Below are positions 55,865 to 63,390 of a DNA stretch of 64,000 nt, one piece after another (position 1 is the first letter of the stretch; the number at the start of each line of letters is the position of its first letter). The stretch is from Bifidobacterium adolescentis ATCC 15703 (GTDB lineage Bacteria > Actinomycetota > Actinomycetes > Actinomycetales > Bifidobacteriaceae). Where the stretch lies: positions 1,109,946 through 1,173,945 of the forward strand of contig NC_008618.1 of NCBI RefSeq assembly GCF_000010425.1, read 5' to 3'. Both the position numbers and the translations under genes were made by a program. The notes under the pieces were generated by a model that saw only the letters and a list, made by a program, of their open reading frames with translations, did not search any database and had not been told where the DNA came from.

Positions 55865-56173
55865 TCAGACGAGCCGCAGCTCCTTGCCTCCGGGCAGGGA
55901 GGCGGTGACGTGCAATGTTCCGCCGATGCCTTCGAGATAGCGTTTCAGCGTGTCCACCTTGATATGGTCCACGTCGCCCGACTCGATGACGCTTATCCTC
56001 TTCTGGCTGACCCCCAGGGCCTGCGCCAATCGCTTCTGGGTGACGTGTTCGGCCTTGCGGGCCTCCTTGAGCTCGTAGAGCCGGATCTCCTCCAACATGC
56101 GCCGTTTCTCGGCCTCGACCTCGTCGCGGGTGATGCCGCTGTCGGCCATGAACCGCTCCGGTGTGTAGCTCAT
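55865..56173 (-). CDS. XRE-family antitoxin, HigA-like
   Basis: A 102-residue protein. A helical N-terminus (about 1-40) is followed by a Cro/C1-type HTH (HVTQKRLAQALGVSQKRISVIESGDVDHIKVDTLKRYLEGIG, given here as one domain at about 42-84). The ending LHVTASLPGGKELRL is typical of HigA/XRE antitoxins. Its ATGA start overlaps the toxin stop, with GGAGAC as ribosome site. It should neutralise the toxin and repress the pair's promoter. Confidence 0.88.
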   Translation of the reverse strand: MSYTPERFMADSGITRDEVEAEKRRMLEEIRLYELKEARKAEHVTQKRLAQALGVSQKRISVIESGDVDHIKVDTLKRYLEGIGGTLHVTASLPGGKELRLV

Positions 56174-56535
56174 CGGTCCGTCTCCTTTCCGTACCGCTCC
56201 TCCAGCCATACGAGATAGCGCCGTTCGGCTTCAGGTATGGCCTTCCGATACCATTTGTCCCATTTCCGCTGCTTGTCTCCGCCCACCAACATGATCGCCT
56301 TCCGCTTCGGATCGAACACGAACAGTATGCGTATCTCGCTTCTACCGGAAGATCCGGGCCTGAGCTCCTTCATCGAGGGGATGAGGCTCGACCCTTTTAT
56401 CTTGCCGACTATCGGACGTTTGAGGTCAGGCCCCTGCTCCTCCAACAATGACACGGCGGCGAGTATCTGCACCCGCGATTTATGGTCGAGCGTGTTCAGC
56501 CAATCGGCTATGGGTTCCAATTCAACTTTCCACAC
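56170..56535 (-). CDS. RelE/HigB-type toxin
   Basis: A 121-residue toxin starting at GTG 56535 (VWKVELEPIADWLNTLD). The core is IVGKIKGSSLIPSMKELRPG, SGRSEIRILFVFDPKRKAIM and LVGGDKQRKWDKWYRKAIPE, matching the phage-derived Gp49/HigB group of mRNA interferases. The toxin gene precedes the antitoxin gene, the usual order for HigBA. Translation of the longer upstream frame is unlikely because the promoter palindrome lies within it. Confidence 0.86.
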   Translation of the reverse strand: MWKVELEPIADWLNTLDHKSRVQILAAVSLLEEQGPDLKRPIVGKIKGSSLIPSMKELRPGSSGRSEIRILFVFDPKRKAIMLVGGDKQRKWDKWYRKAIPEAERRYLVWLEERYGKETDR

Positions 56536-56545
56536 ACCCGCAAAT

Positions 56546-56561
56546 ATACCATATAAGGTAT
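56546..56561. promoter_or_regulatory. Toxin-antitoxin promoter palindrome
   Basis: ATACC (56546-56550) and GGTAT (56557-56561) flank ATATAA. On the minus strand this contains a TATA-like -10 box 11-26 bases before the toxin GTG, so the message is nearly leaderless. The palindrome is a probable operator for the XRE antitoxin. Confidence 0.55.
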
Positions 56562-56747
56562 GTCCCCGCAAATCGGCGAAACAGCAAGGGCATACCGCAA
56601 AAAACACGCGAGAACACATCGCCAAAGGCGACGCCCCACGCCCGAGGCCACATGGCATCCGGCACCGGCCCCGCGGACGACAAGGCATGACGGCATCACG
56701 GGCGAACGCATGGGAGAAAAGACCGAAACAACGCTAGAGTGGACGGC

Positions 56748-57863
56748 ATGGGAGACTTCGCAATGTTCGGCCGCGCGATGGCGGACCGCCATGGCGTCGG
56801 CATCATCGTCAGCATCGACTACCACGGCGCCTCCTACGGCATACAGACGCCGCGACTGCTCTGCAAGCACCTGACCGCCGCCGAGGTCCACCCCGTACCC
56901 GCGGGACTGACACTGGCCCACCGGCTCGGCCCGGACGCCACGCCCGCGCGCCGGTTCGCCGCGACGGCCGTGGACGACGGCGCGTTCCAACGCCTGTTCG
57001 AGGCGTACAAACCCGACTCCGACGCGCCGGACCATCTCCTCCACCGGCAGACGCGGTACGCGTTCGCCCAAGCCGCCGAAACGCTCAACTGGCGGGGCAT
57101 GGCCGACGCCATGGCCACGCTTCCCCGCGTCACGTCCCTGTCGCCGTCCGCCACGCTCTACGACTGGGCCATGGATGTGATGTCGGCCGCATGCGACGGC
57201 ACGGCGATGCCGGAACGGCCGCACGGCTTGGACGCCGAACGCGCACGCGCCGAGAGGCGGTCGAAGGCCATCATGCCGACCACATTCGCGGCGCTCTGCG
57301 AACGCGAGCGGTTGGCGGCGTTCGCGGACGTGTGCCGCCAGTGGCGGGTTCTAGGCCAAGTCGTCGAGGCTCCGGCGGATGGACGCCACCACCGGGTCGG
57401 ACAATGCGGTGCCGACGCCCGGCACGCTTCGCAACGATCCGATCCTGGCGAGCCGCATGCGCGCGTCGGCCGTCTCCACGGCGGACAACGGCCTGTGGAA
57501 TCCGCGCTCCCATTGTCCGGCGAACATGTCCGGATCGGCGCCGTCGTACAGGACGCCGCCGTCGCGGTCGATCACGGTGAGCCTGTCGACCAGCAGCGAC
57601 GCGGCGACGGCGCGGACCGTGGCGGGCAGGTTCGCCACCGCGTTGTCATGCGCCTCCGCGGGCGTCCAACGCGCCGGCAATCCGACCGAACGGTCCCGGT
57701 AGTAGCGTTCCAGCATCGCCAGCCGCGACAGGACCGGCGGCACGGCCAGCGCGGCCCCATACGCGAGACGTCCAGCGTCCAGCATGAATTGAACGGGAAC
57801 GTGGAACGGAGCCAAACGCCCTCCTGCGTGCGAAGCCAGTCGACGGGACCGGCCTCGCGGTAG
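56748..57863 (+). CDS. Unrecognised element gene, probably frame-extended
   Basis: The first about 200 residues (MGDFAMFGRAMADRHGVGII to CERERLAAFADVCRQWRVLG) have good codon use and look like a soluble mixed alpha/beta protein with no family I recognise. After about 57350 the frame runs antisense to another gene and turns into Arg/His/Gly-rich sequence (APADGRHHRVGQ) unlike a real protein. The genuine gene probably once ended near 57350 and lost its stop by rearrangement. Starts at 56739, 56748 or 56763 are all possible; none has a good ribosome site. Confidence 0.45.
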   Translation: MGDFAMFGRAMADRHGVGIIVSIDYHGASYGIQTPRLLCKHLTAAEVHPVPAGLTLAHRLGPDATPARRFAATAVDDGAFQRLFEAYKPDSDAPDHLLHRQTRYAFAQAAETLNWRGMADAMATLPRVTSLSPSATLYDWAMDVMSAACDGTAMPERPHGLDAERARAERRSKAIMPTTFAALCERERLAAFADVCRQWRVLGQVVEAPADGRHHRVGQCGADARHASQRSDPGEPHARVGRLHGGQRPVESALPLSGEHVRIGAVVQDAAVAVDHGEPVDQQRRGDGADRGGQVRHRVVMRLRGRPTRRQSDRTVPVVAFQHRQPRQDRRHGQRGPIRETSSVQHELNGNVERSQTPSCVRSQSTGPASR

Positions 57864-57934
57864 AAGCCCGGGTTGGAAGAGATATACGGTCTGGTTGGTT
57901 TTCTTTCGATGCCGTCGTCCATGCCGGCCTCCAT
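57351..57934 (-). pseudogene. Unrecognised gene with a one-base frameshift
   Basis: The 5' part (from 57934 or 57922) reads DDGIERKPTRPYISSNPGFY and REAGPVDWLRTQEGVWLRST; the 3' part in another frame reads FMLDAGRLAYGAALAVPPVL to SVPGVGTALSDPVVASIRRS. Adding one T near 57786-57790 joins them into about 195 residues. It is convergent with the plus-strand gene above, and both cannot be intact over 57351-57863. No family is recognised. Confidence 0.5.
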
Positions 57935-57993
57935 GCGTTCCAGAAGACTTTCCCGTCGATGGCGCCCGGTCCCGCGACGCATAGCCACATGGC

Positions 57994-58238
57994 ATGACAG
58001 ATTCGAGGAAACCATCCACGGCCGGCCCCAAGGAGAAACCCTACGTGCCCATCGAGCACCGCCCGCTATTGGGCGTGTCCGAAGCGGCCGCCCTGACCGG
58101 ACTGGGGACGAGAAGATCGTCCGCCAGGCCATACGCCAAGGCGAGCTCATCGCCTGCTACGCCCATTCGTCGACCAAACGCATCCGCCGGCGTGACCTCG
58201 ACGACTGGATCTCATCCCTGCCCGAACGGCCCCAATAG
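57994..58238 (+). pseudogene. xis: Excisionase-type HTH protein with one-base frameshift
   Basis: The frame from 57994 reads MTDSRKPSTAGPKEKPYVPI and HRPLLGVSEAAALTGLG; the adjacent frame continues DEKIVRQAIRQGELIACYAH and SSTKRIRRRDLDDWISSLPE to a TAG. Together they are an 82-residue excisionase-family DNA-binding protein (winged helix, MerR-like). One G is missing from GGGG at 58104-58107. Such proteins direct excision with the integrase; its loss would lock the element in place, unless the gap is a sequencing error. Confidence 0.72.
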
Positions 58239-58256
58239 ACGGGCCCGACGGATACG

Positions 58257-58305
58257 ACACGGCCCCCGCATGGCTCCTTCGAGTCGTGCGGGGGTCGTGT
58301 CTTTT
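58257..58305 (+). terminator. Terminator after the excisionase gene
   Basis: ACACGGCCCCCGCA (58257-58270) pairs with TGCGGGGGTCGTGT (58287-58300) with one G-U pair, followed by CTTTTCC. Confidence 0.85.
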
Positions 58306-58308
58306 CCG

Positions 58309-58333
58309 GACGTAAGTACACCTTAAGTACACC
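58309..58333. repeat. Right-end integrase arm-site repeats
   Basis: GACGTAAGTACACC then AAGTACACCT, the same tandem pair as at 54384-54409 with one base less spacing. It lies 22 bases inside attR. Confidence 0.6.
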
Positions 58334-58354
58334 TAGTACCTATACTGAACCCTG

Positions 58355-58382
58355 AAACGTAGTCGGCAGTAGGGCTCAGGGG
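58355..58382. repeat. Right attachment repeat (attR)
   Basis: AAACGTAGTCGGCAGTAGG followed by GCTCAGGGG. It overlaps the glnA terminator, so the original attB was the glnA 3' flank. Confidence 0.8.
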
Positions 58383-58390
58383 TTCCGACT
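58361..58390 (-). terminator. glnA terminator, used as attachment site
   Basis: AGTCGG (58361-58366) pairs with CCGACT (58385-58390). On the minus strand the hairpin begins two bases after the glnA stop and is followed by ACGTTT. The loop of 18 bases is large, so the terminator is moderate. It shares most of its sequence with attR. Confidence 0.6.
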
Positions 58391-58391
58391 A

Positions 58392-59828
58392 TCAGATGTG
58401 GAAGTACAGCTCGTACTCCAGCGGGGTCGGGGCCAGACGAGCCTGGTCGATCTCGCCGCGCTTGATGCTGATCCAGGTGTCAATCAGGTCGTCGGTGAAG
58501 ACGTCGCCTGCGGTGAGGAAGTCGTGATCTTCCTCAAGGGCGTCCATGGCCTCAGCCAGGGAGCTCGGAACCTGCTTGATGCCAGCGTGCTCTTCCGGCG
58601 GCAGCTCGTACAGGTCCTTGTCGACCGGTGCCGGAGGTTCGATGTGGTTCAGGATGCCGTCCAGGCCTGCCATCAGCTGTGCGGAGAAGGCGAGGAACGG
58701 GTTGCAGGACGGATCCGGAGCGCGGAACTCGATACGCTTCGCAGCCGGGGAGGTGCCGGCCAGCGGAATACGGATGGCGGCGGAGCGGTTACGAGCGGAG
58801 TACACCAGGTTGACCGGAGCCTCGAAGCCCGGGACCAGACGGTGGTAGGAGTTCAGAGACGGGTTGGTGAAGGCGAGCACAGAGGAAGAGTGCTTGATCA
58901 GGCCGCCGATGTACCAGCGGGCGAGGTCGGACAGACCGCCGTAGTTCTTCTCATCGTAGAACAGCGGCTTGCCGTCCTTCCACAGGGACTGGTGGCAGTG
59001 CATGCCGGTACCGTTGTCGCCTGCGATCGGCTTCGGCATGAAGGTGGCGGCCTTGCCAGCGAGGGCAGCGGTCTCGTGGACGACGTACTTGTACTTCATC
59101 AGGTCATCGCCTGCGTGCTGCAGGGAGTTGAAGCGGTAGTTGATCTCCTGCTGGCCAGCGCCTGCCACCTCGTGGTGGGAACGCTCGAGAATCAGGCCGA
59201 CCTTCTGCAGGTTGGCGACCATGTCGTCGCGCAGGTCCTGGGTGTGGTCAATCGGCGGAACCGGGAAGTAGCCCTTCTTGACGCGGTTCTTGAAGGCGAT
59301 GTTCGGGGTGCCGTCATCTTCGGTGTCAATGCCGGAGTTCCACGGAGCCTCGATGGAGTCCACCTCGTAGAAGGAGCGCTGCATGCTGTTCTCGAAACGT
59401 ACCTTGTCGAAGATGAAGAACTCGGCTTCCGGAGCGAAGGAAGCGGTATCGGCGATGCCGGTGGACTTCAGGTAAGCCTCGGCCTTGCCGGCAACCTGAC
59501 GCGGGTCGCGGGAGTACGGCTCGTCGGTCAGCGGGTCGACGATGGAGAATGCCACGTCGAGGGTCTTGTGCTTGCGGAACGGATCGATGAATGCGGTGGA
59601 AACGTCCGGCACCAGCTTCATATCGGACTCGTTGATGGCCTGGAAGCCTTCCACGGAGGAGCCATCGAACGGCATGCCGTCGGTGAAGGCGTCCTTCAGG
59701 AATTCGCTTGCCGGCACGGTGAAGTGCTGCTGAACACCGATCAGATCGGTGAAGCGAACGGAGACATACTCAATGCCTTCCTTGTTGATAAGGGCCTCAG
59801 CATCAGCCTTGGTTTCAAGTGCAGTCAC
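58392..59828 (-). CDS. glnA: Glutamine synthetase type I
   Basis: A 478-residue GSI enzyme making glutamine from glutamate and ammonia. Motifs: [11 protein letters not shown] near 27-37, FDGSSVEGF near 54-62, [18 protein letters not shown] near 265-282, and NRSAAIRIP near 347. The sequence [10 protein letters not shown] near 400 contains the adenylylation tyrosine of the GSI-beta type. The GTG start at 59828 follows AAAGGAGCGG. An inverted repeat about 80 bases upstream may be its nitrogen-control site. Confidence 0.97.
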   Translation of the reverse strand: MTALETKADAEALINKEGIEYVSVRFTDLIGVQQHFTVPASEFLKDAFTDGMPFDGSSVEGFQAINESDMKLVPDVSTAFIDPFRKHKTLDVAFSIVDPLTDEPYSRDPRQVAGKAEAYLKSTGIADTASFAPEAEFFIFDKVRFENSMQRSFYEVDSIEAPWNSGIDTEDDGTPNIAFKNRVKKGYFPVPPIDHTQDLRDDMVANLQKVGLILERSHHEVAGAGQQEINYRFNSLQHAGDDLMKYKYVVHETAALAGKAATFMPKPIAGDNGTGMHCHQSLWKDGKPLFYDEKNYGGLSDLARWYIGGLIKHSSSVLAFTNPSLNSYHRLVPGFEAPVNLVYSARNRSAAIRIPLAGTSPAAKRIEFRAPDPSCNPFLAFSAQLMAGLDGILNHIEPPAPVDKDLYELPPEEHAGIKQVPSSLAEAMDALEEDHDFLTAGDVFTDDLIDTWISIKRGEIDQARLAPTPLEYELYFHI

Positions 59829-59904
59829 GGGACCGCTCCTTTCGAATAAGTTACTTACAGGCTATTAGTCTATGGTCGCGAGTTTCGCTCACTCGCCATT
59901 TGGG

Positions 59905-59974
59905 TTACGAGAATGTTTCGTAATGACATATTCGAGGTGTGATTTCGCGGAAAATCACGATTCGATTGTTACGA
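59905..59974. promoter_or_regulatory. Candidate operator upstream of glnA
   Basis: TTACGA (59905-59910) and TCGTAA (59918-59923) form an inverted repeat with a 7-base spacer, and a third TTACGA occurs at 59969-59974. The spacing of repeated AC/GAAAC-like half-sites recalls actinobacterial GlnR or AmtR boxes, though the match to either consensus is loose. Confidence 0.4.
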
Positions 59975-60025
59975 ACAGCCACGTCCGCCCCTTCAGAAGC
60001 GTTCATTTAATGGACAGGCAGCATG

Positions 60026-60060
60026 AAAAAGGTCCCGATCGTATGAATACGATCGGAACC
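60026..60060 (-). terminator. Terminator after the DUF4191 gene
   Basis: GGTCCCGATCGTAT (60031-60044) pairs with ATACGATCGGAACC (60047-60060) with one G-U pair. On the minus strand TTTTT follows directly. Confidence 0.9.
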
Positions 60061-60090
60061 TTCCGTGACATCATGCGGGTGCTATGACCG

Positions 60091-60879
60091 TCAGCGGCCG
60101 CGCATGGCGCGACGGCTGACGCGCTGCGGATGCATCGGGTCGACGCCCTTCGGCACGCTCATGCCGTTCTTCAGCTGCAGAGTGCGCAGACGCTCGTTGA
60201 GCACCGTGAGCTCGGTCTTGGTGAGCACGAAACGAGTCCTCGGATGGATGGCGGCCATCAGCTTGTTCTTGTGATGGGTCGGCTGGTAGCTCTTGAACTT
60301 GAGCAGCGTCTTGCGCACGTCCTTGAGGCGGGTCTGGTTTGCGCCGGTGCCGACGTACATACGGTAGACCGGGATTTCGGAGCCGGCGGTCACGCCCTTG
60401 ATGCGCTGCTCCTGACGATCCATGGCTCGCTTGACGCGATTGTAATCGCCTTCGCCCAGCAGATAGATGCCGTTGTAACCGGTACCGCGCCAGATGGCGT
60501 CCTTGGTCTTCGGGTCAATCCACACCGGTTCCTGGGGGAAGTTGAAGCCGGCCTTGCTGATGTTGCCGAGCACGCTTACTGCGGCACCGGGACGACCTTC
60601 GATCTTGGCGTAGCCGACCTTGTCGGCACGCTTGGTGAGCATCATGGTGGCGAACAGCACGCCCAGCATGACGGCAAGAATCATGAACAGGATCCAGCTG
60701 AACACATGCCACTTGAATATGACGCCCAGTACGACGAACACGACAATCGGTGCCACGAACACGCCACCGCACAGCCACGGAAGCGCCTTATCCTCAGCTT
60801 GGGTGTATTTGAAGATCTGGATGATCTGGCTGATGGTGCCTTGCTTCTTCTGCTTCTTTTTCTCTGCTTTATCTGCCAT
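60091..60879 (-). CDS. DUF4191 family membrane protein
   Basis: A 262-residue protein. A lysine-rich start (MADKAEKKKQKKQGT) precedes two membrane segments (about 35-53 and 60-82), then a cytoplasmic domain with GYAKIEGRPGAAVSVLGNIS, WRGTGYNGIYLLGEGDYNRV and a basic C-terminus ending RRAMRGR. This is the actinobacterial DUF4191 pattern. Function unknown; it lies next to glnA and the lipoamide dehydrogenase gene as in related genomes. Confidence 0.88.
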   Translation of the reverse strand: MADKAEKKKQKKQGTISQIIQIFKYTQAEDKALPWLCGGVFVAPIVVFVVLGVIFKWHVFSWILFMILAVMLGVLFATMMLTKRADKVGYAKIEGRPGAAVSVLGNISKAGFNFPQEPVWIDPKTKDAIWRGTGYNGIYLLGEGDYNRVKRAMDRQEQRIKGVTAGSEIPVYRMYVGTGANQTRLKDVRKTLLKFKSYQPTHHKNKLMAAIHPRTRFVLTKTELTVLNERLRTLQLKNGMSVPKGVDPMHPQRVSRRAMRGR

Positions 60880-60974
60880 CGACTTCCTCGCTTGACGGTT
60901 CGGTTACACACACTGGGACGATAGTTTATCAGGAACCATGCCATTTATGGTGCGACTGCGCTATTCTACTCCGC

Positions 60975-62456
60975 CTATCTCGTATGCAGCGGGCGTCCGT
61001 CCGCTTTCAGCAACGCCTCACCGAGCGTCTCGCTGAACGTGGGATGCGGGTGGATGAGCCGTGCCGCATCGGCAAGCGGGACACGGTTGCCGACCAACTG
61101 TTCGGCTTCCGCTATCAAATCACTGGCGATTGGGCTGACGATGTGCACGCCCAACACCACCTGCATATCAGGATTGTTCGCAAACGCACCGCTGACGACG
61201 GTCATCGATCCGCCTTCCCCGCTCATCAGCATGCGCGCGTTGGACAGCATCGGGTATGCCGTCTCCTTCGGCTCGACCACGTCTTCGCGCGCTTTTGCCT
61301 GGTCGAGCGTCAATCCGACGCTTGCTGCTTCGGGGAAAGAGAACACCACCTGTGGCACGGTGTCGTCAAGCACGGGTTTTGGATCGGCTCCGGCGATTTT
61401 CTCAGCGATGGTGATGCCTTGTTCAAAGGCGCGGTGGGCCAGCGCATGACCTGGAGTGATGTCTCCCAGCGCCCACACGCCATCAAGGTTCGTCCGTCCG
61501 TATCCGTCGACGGTCACGTATCCTCGTTCGTCGAGCTTCAGGCCGCTGGAGCGGAACCAGTCGGCGTCGGTATTGGGCACACGTCCGATGGCGGCAAGCA
61601 CCACTTCGCCGTAAGCGGTGCGGTCCTCATCGGAATCGCCCTGCCGATAGTGCACAGTGGCCCCTAGGTTCGCGCCAGTGTCGACACGGTCCACCGCGGT
61701 GCGTGCGATCACGTTCACTCCCCTGCGTTTCAGCTCACGTGTCAGCGTCATCGAAGCACGGCGTTCCCATGTGGACAGCACGCGGTCCTTACGAATCAGC
61801 AGTGTCACTTCGCAACCGGCGGCATTCCACAGCGACGCGAATTCCAATGCCACCGCACCCGCACCGATAATCACCGCGCTGGAGGGCAAGGTATTCAGCT
61901 CCAACGCCTGGGTGGAATCGATCAGCGCGCCGGCGAACGGATTTCCAGGCAACGCAAGCGGACGCGATCCGGTTGCCAACACGACGTCGTCGGCATCAAT
62001 CGCAAGTTCCGTTTCAACCGGTTCGAACACGCCGGCTTCCACGGACCGCGATACCTGCGTCTCCCCCTCAGCCGGCGTGACACGTACTGTATGCGCGTTC
62101 TGCAATGCCGCGCAACCGCGGAATACGGTGACGCCGCGATGCGCCAGCAGGCCCGTCAGCCCTTTCGTCATCGTTTCCACGGTGGAGACGCGGAAATCAC
62201 GTAATCTGCCGAAATCGATGCTCTGCAGCGTGGCGTTGATGCCCATGCGTTCGGCGTTATGGATGGTTTCGACGCTATGCACGGCAGTCAACAATGCCTT
62301 CGATGGGATGCATCCGCGGTTGAGGCATGTGCCACCGAGCGTACCGTCACGTTCGATCAACGCCACCGATTTGCCGAGTTCCGCGGCACGCAGTGCCGTA
62401 GAGTAACCGCCGGGGCCGGCTCCGATGATAGCGATGTCGAAATGCTGTTGAACCAT
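60975..62456 (-). CDS. lpdA: Dihydrolipoamide dehydrogenase-like flavoprotein
   Basis: A 493-residue FAD enzyme. FAD motif IIGAGPGGYSTALRAAELG near 10-28, redox pair GGTCLNRGCIPSK (Cys44, Cys49), NAD motif VIIGAGAVALEFASLW near 195, second FAD motif VWALGDITPGHALAH, and the C-terminal HPHPTFSETLGEAL with the catalytic His-Glu. The start 62456 (MVQQHFDIAIIG) is chosen by family length. No E1, E2 or lipoyl genes are adjacent, and bifidobacteria generally lack pyruvate dehydrogenase, so its partner may be a glycine cleavage-like or other lipoyl protein. Confidence 0.92.
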   Translation of the reverse strand: MVQQHFDIAIIGAGPGGYSTALRAAELGKSVALIERDGTLGGTCLNRGCIPSKALLTAVHSVETIHNAERMGINATLQSIDFGRLRDFRVSTVETMTKGLTGLLAHRGVTVFRGCAALQNAHTVRVTPAEGETQVSRSVEAGVFEPVETELAIDADDVVLATGSRPLALPGNPFAGALIDSTQALELNTLPSSAVIIGAGAVALEFASLWNAAGCEVTLLIRKDRVLSTWERRASMTLTRELKRRGVNVIARTAVDRVDTGANLGATVHYRQGDSDEDRTAYGEVVLAAIGRVPNTDADWFRSSGLKLDERGYVTVDGYGRTNLDGVWALGDITPGHALAHRAFEQGITIAEKIAGADPKPVLDDTVPQVVFSFPEAASVGLTLDQAKAREDVVEPKETAYPMLSNARMLMSGEGGSMTVVSGAFANNPDMQVVLGVHIVSPIASDLIAEAEQLVGNRVPLADAARLIHPHPTFSETLGEALLKADGRPLHTR

Positions 62457-62543
62457 ATTGAATCCCAATTCGTTCCTCATTGATTCGTTTGCACGCACGT
62501 GAAGTGAGCTTTTGTTCGATGCGAGCAATCGTTTTCCATGGTA

Positions 62544-62576
62544 ATGGAAAAGCCGTCAGTTGTTCGCTGACGGCTT
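62544..62576 (-). terminator. Terminator after the DUF3043 gene
   Basis: AAGCCGTCAG (62550-62559) pairs with CTGACGGCTT (62567-62576) around TTGTTCG. On the minus strand TTTTCC follows the stem. Confidence 0.85.
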
Positions 62577-62605
62577 GAAAAATCACCGGCGGTTCTCGAT
62601 ACCGA

Positions 62606-63208
62606 TCACTCCGGCCAGTGTCCACGCTTCGGGTAACGAGGCTTCGGAAGCCTCCAACGGCGAATCTGGAGGGCACGGCTCCACGCATAGGAACCGGAAC
62701 GCATGCCCTTGGCCACGGACTGCTCACCGAATTTCTCGATGAGCTTCTTCTTGAGCTTGTGCCACATGACCGCCACGTCGATAATCACGGCGAACAAGTA
62801 GACATACATGATCAGCATGAGCGGCAACGCCAATGCAGGCCACTTGTAGGTGACGACCATGGATCCGATCAGGATTATGAACGCGACCGGGATGAAGAAC
62901 TCGCCCAGATTGAAGCGGGCATCGACGTAGTCACGGATGTAGATGCGCCACGGCAGACGTTCCGACTTCGGCATGTGGTTGATGTCGCCTCTCTGCATGG
63001 CATCGTACTCGGCGTTCTCACGCTCACGCATACGAGCCTTGGCGGCTTTACGGCTTGCCTCGCGATCCTTGGGGACCAGCGGACGGAGATTCTGCGCCTG
63101 GGCGTCCTTGCGCTTCGGGGTTGGACGGCCCTTGCCGGAGGTCGGCTGTGCAGCCTTGCTCTCGACGTTCTCCTGCGCCGGTTCTTCCTTCTTGGTAAAC
63201 AAACTCAT
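62606..63208 (-). CDS. DUF3043 family membrane protein
   Basis: A 200-residue protein. The N-terminal 80 residues are polar and basic (KGRPTPKRKDAQAQNLRPLV, REASRKAAKARMRERENAEY), then comes LPWRIYIRDYVDARFNLGEF and two membrane segments near 110-150, ending in a basic tail. This is the DUF3043 pattern of Actinobacteria. The start at 63208 (MSLFTKKEEP) fits the family; longer forms to 63331 read into a Ser/Arg-rich stretch. Function unknown. Confidence 0.87.
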   Translation of the reverse strand: MSLFTKKEEPAQENVESKAAQPTSGKGRPTPKRKDAQAQNLRPLVPKDREASRKAAKARMRERENAEYDAMQRGDINHMPKSERLPWRIYIRDYVDARFNLGEFFIPVAFIILIGSMVVTYKWPALALPLMLIMYVYLFAVIIDVAVMWHKLKKKLIEKFGEQSVAKGMRSGSYAWSRALQIRRWRLPKPRYPKRGHWPE

Positions 63209-63390
63209 GCCTATAGAGCGTAAGGTGACGTATCGACGCTCGATGCCGCCCGCGGTGCCGTCTGCGTTGCGGTTCAAGCTGCGATTCAAGCTGCGGTCGG
63301 ACGGTCTGCAAAGAACAGATACAATGGACATTCGTCACACGATATTCAATCCGCGTAATACACACGCATATATAGGGAGCATCAAGGATT

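Larger units (their letters stand above)
53901..58382. mobile_element. Small integrative element (about 4.5 kb)
   Basis: Bounded by 28-base direct repeats (26 of 28 identical) at 53901 and 58355. It contains a tyrosine integrase, a frameshifted excisionase, a HigB/RelE-type toxin-antitoxin pair, a truncated Doc toxin and two unrecognised genes. No replication, structural or conjugation gene is present, so it is a minimal or decayed element, perhaps a satellite. The right repeat lies within the transcription terminator of glnA, whose 3' end was therefore the target. Confidence 0.8.
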
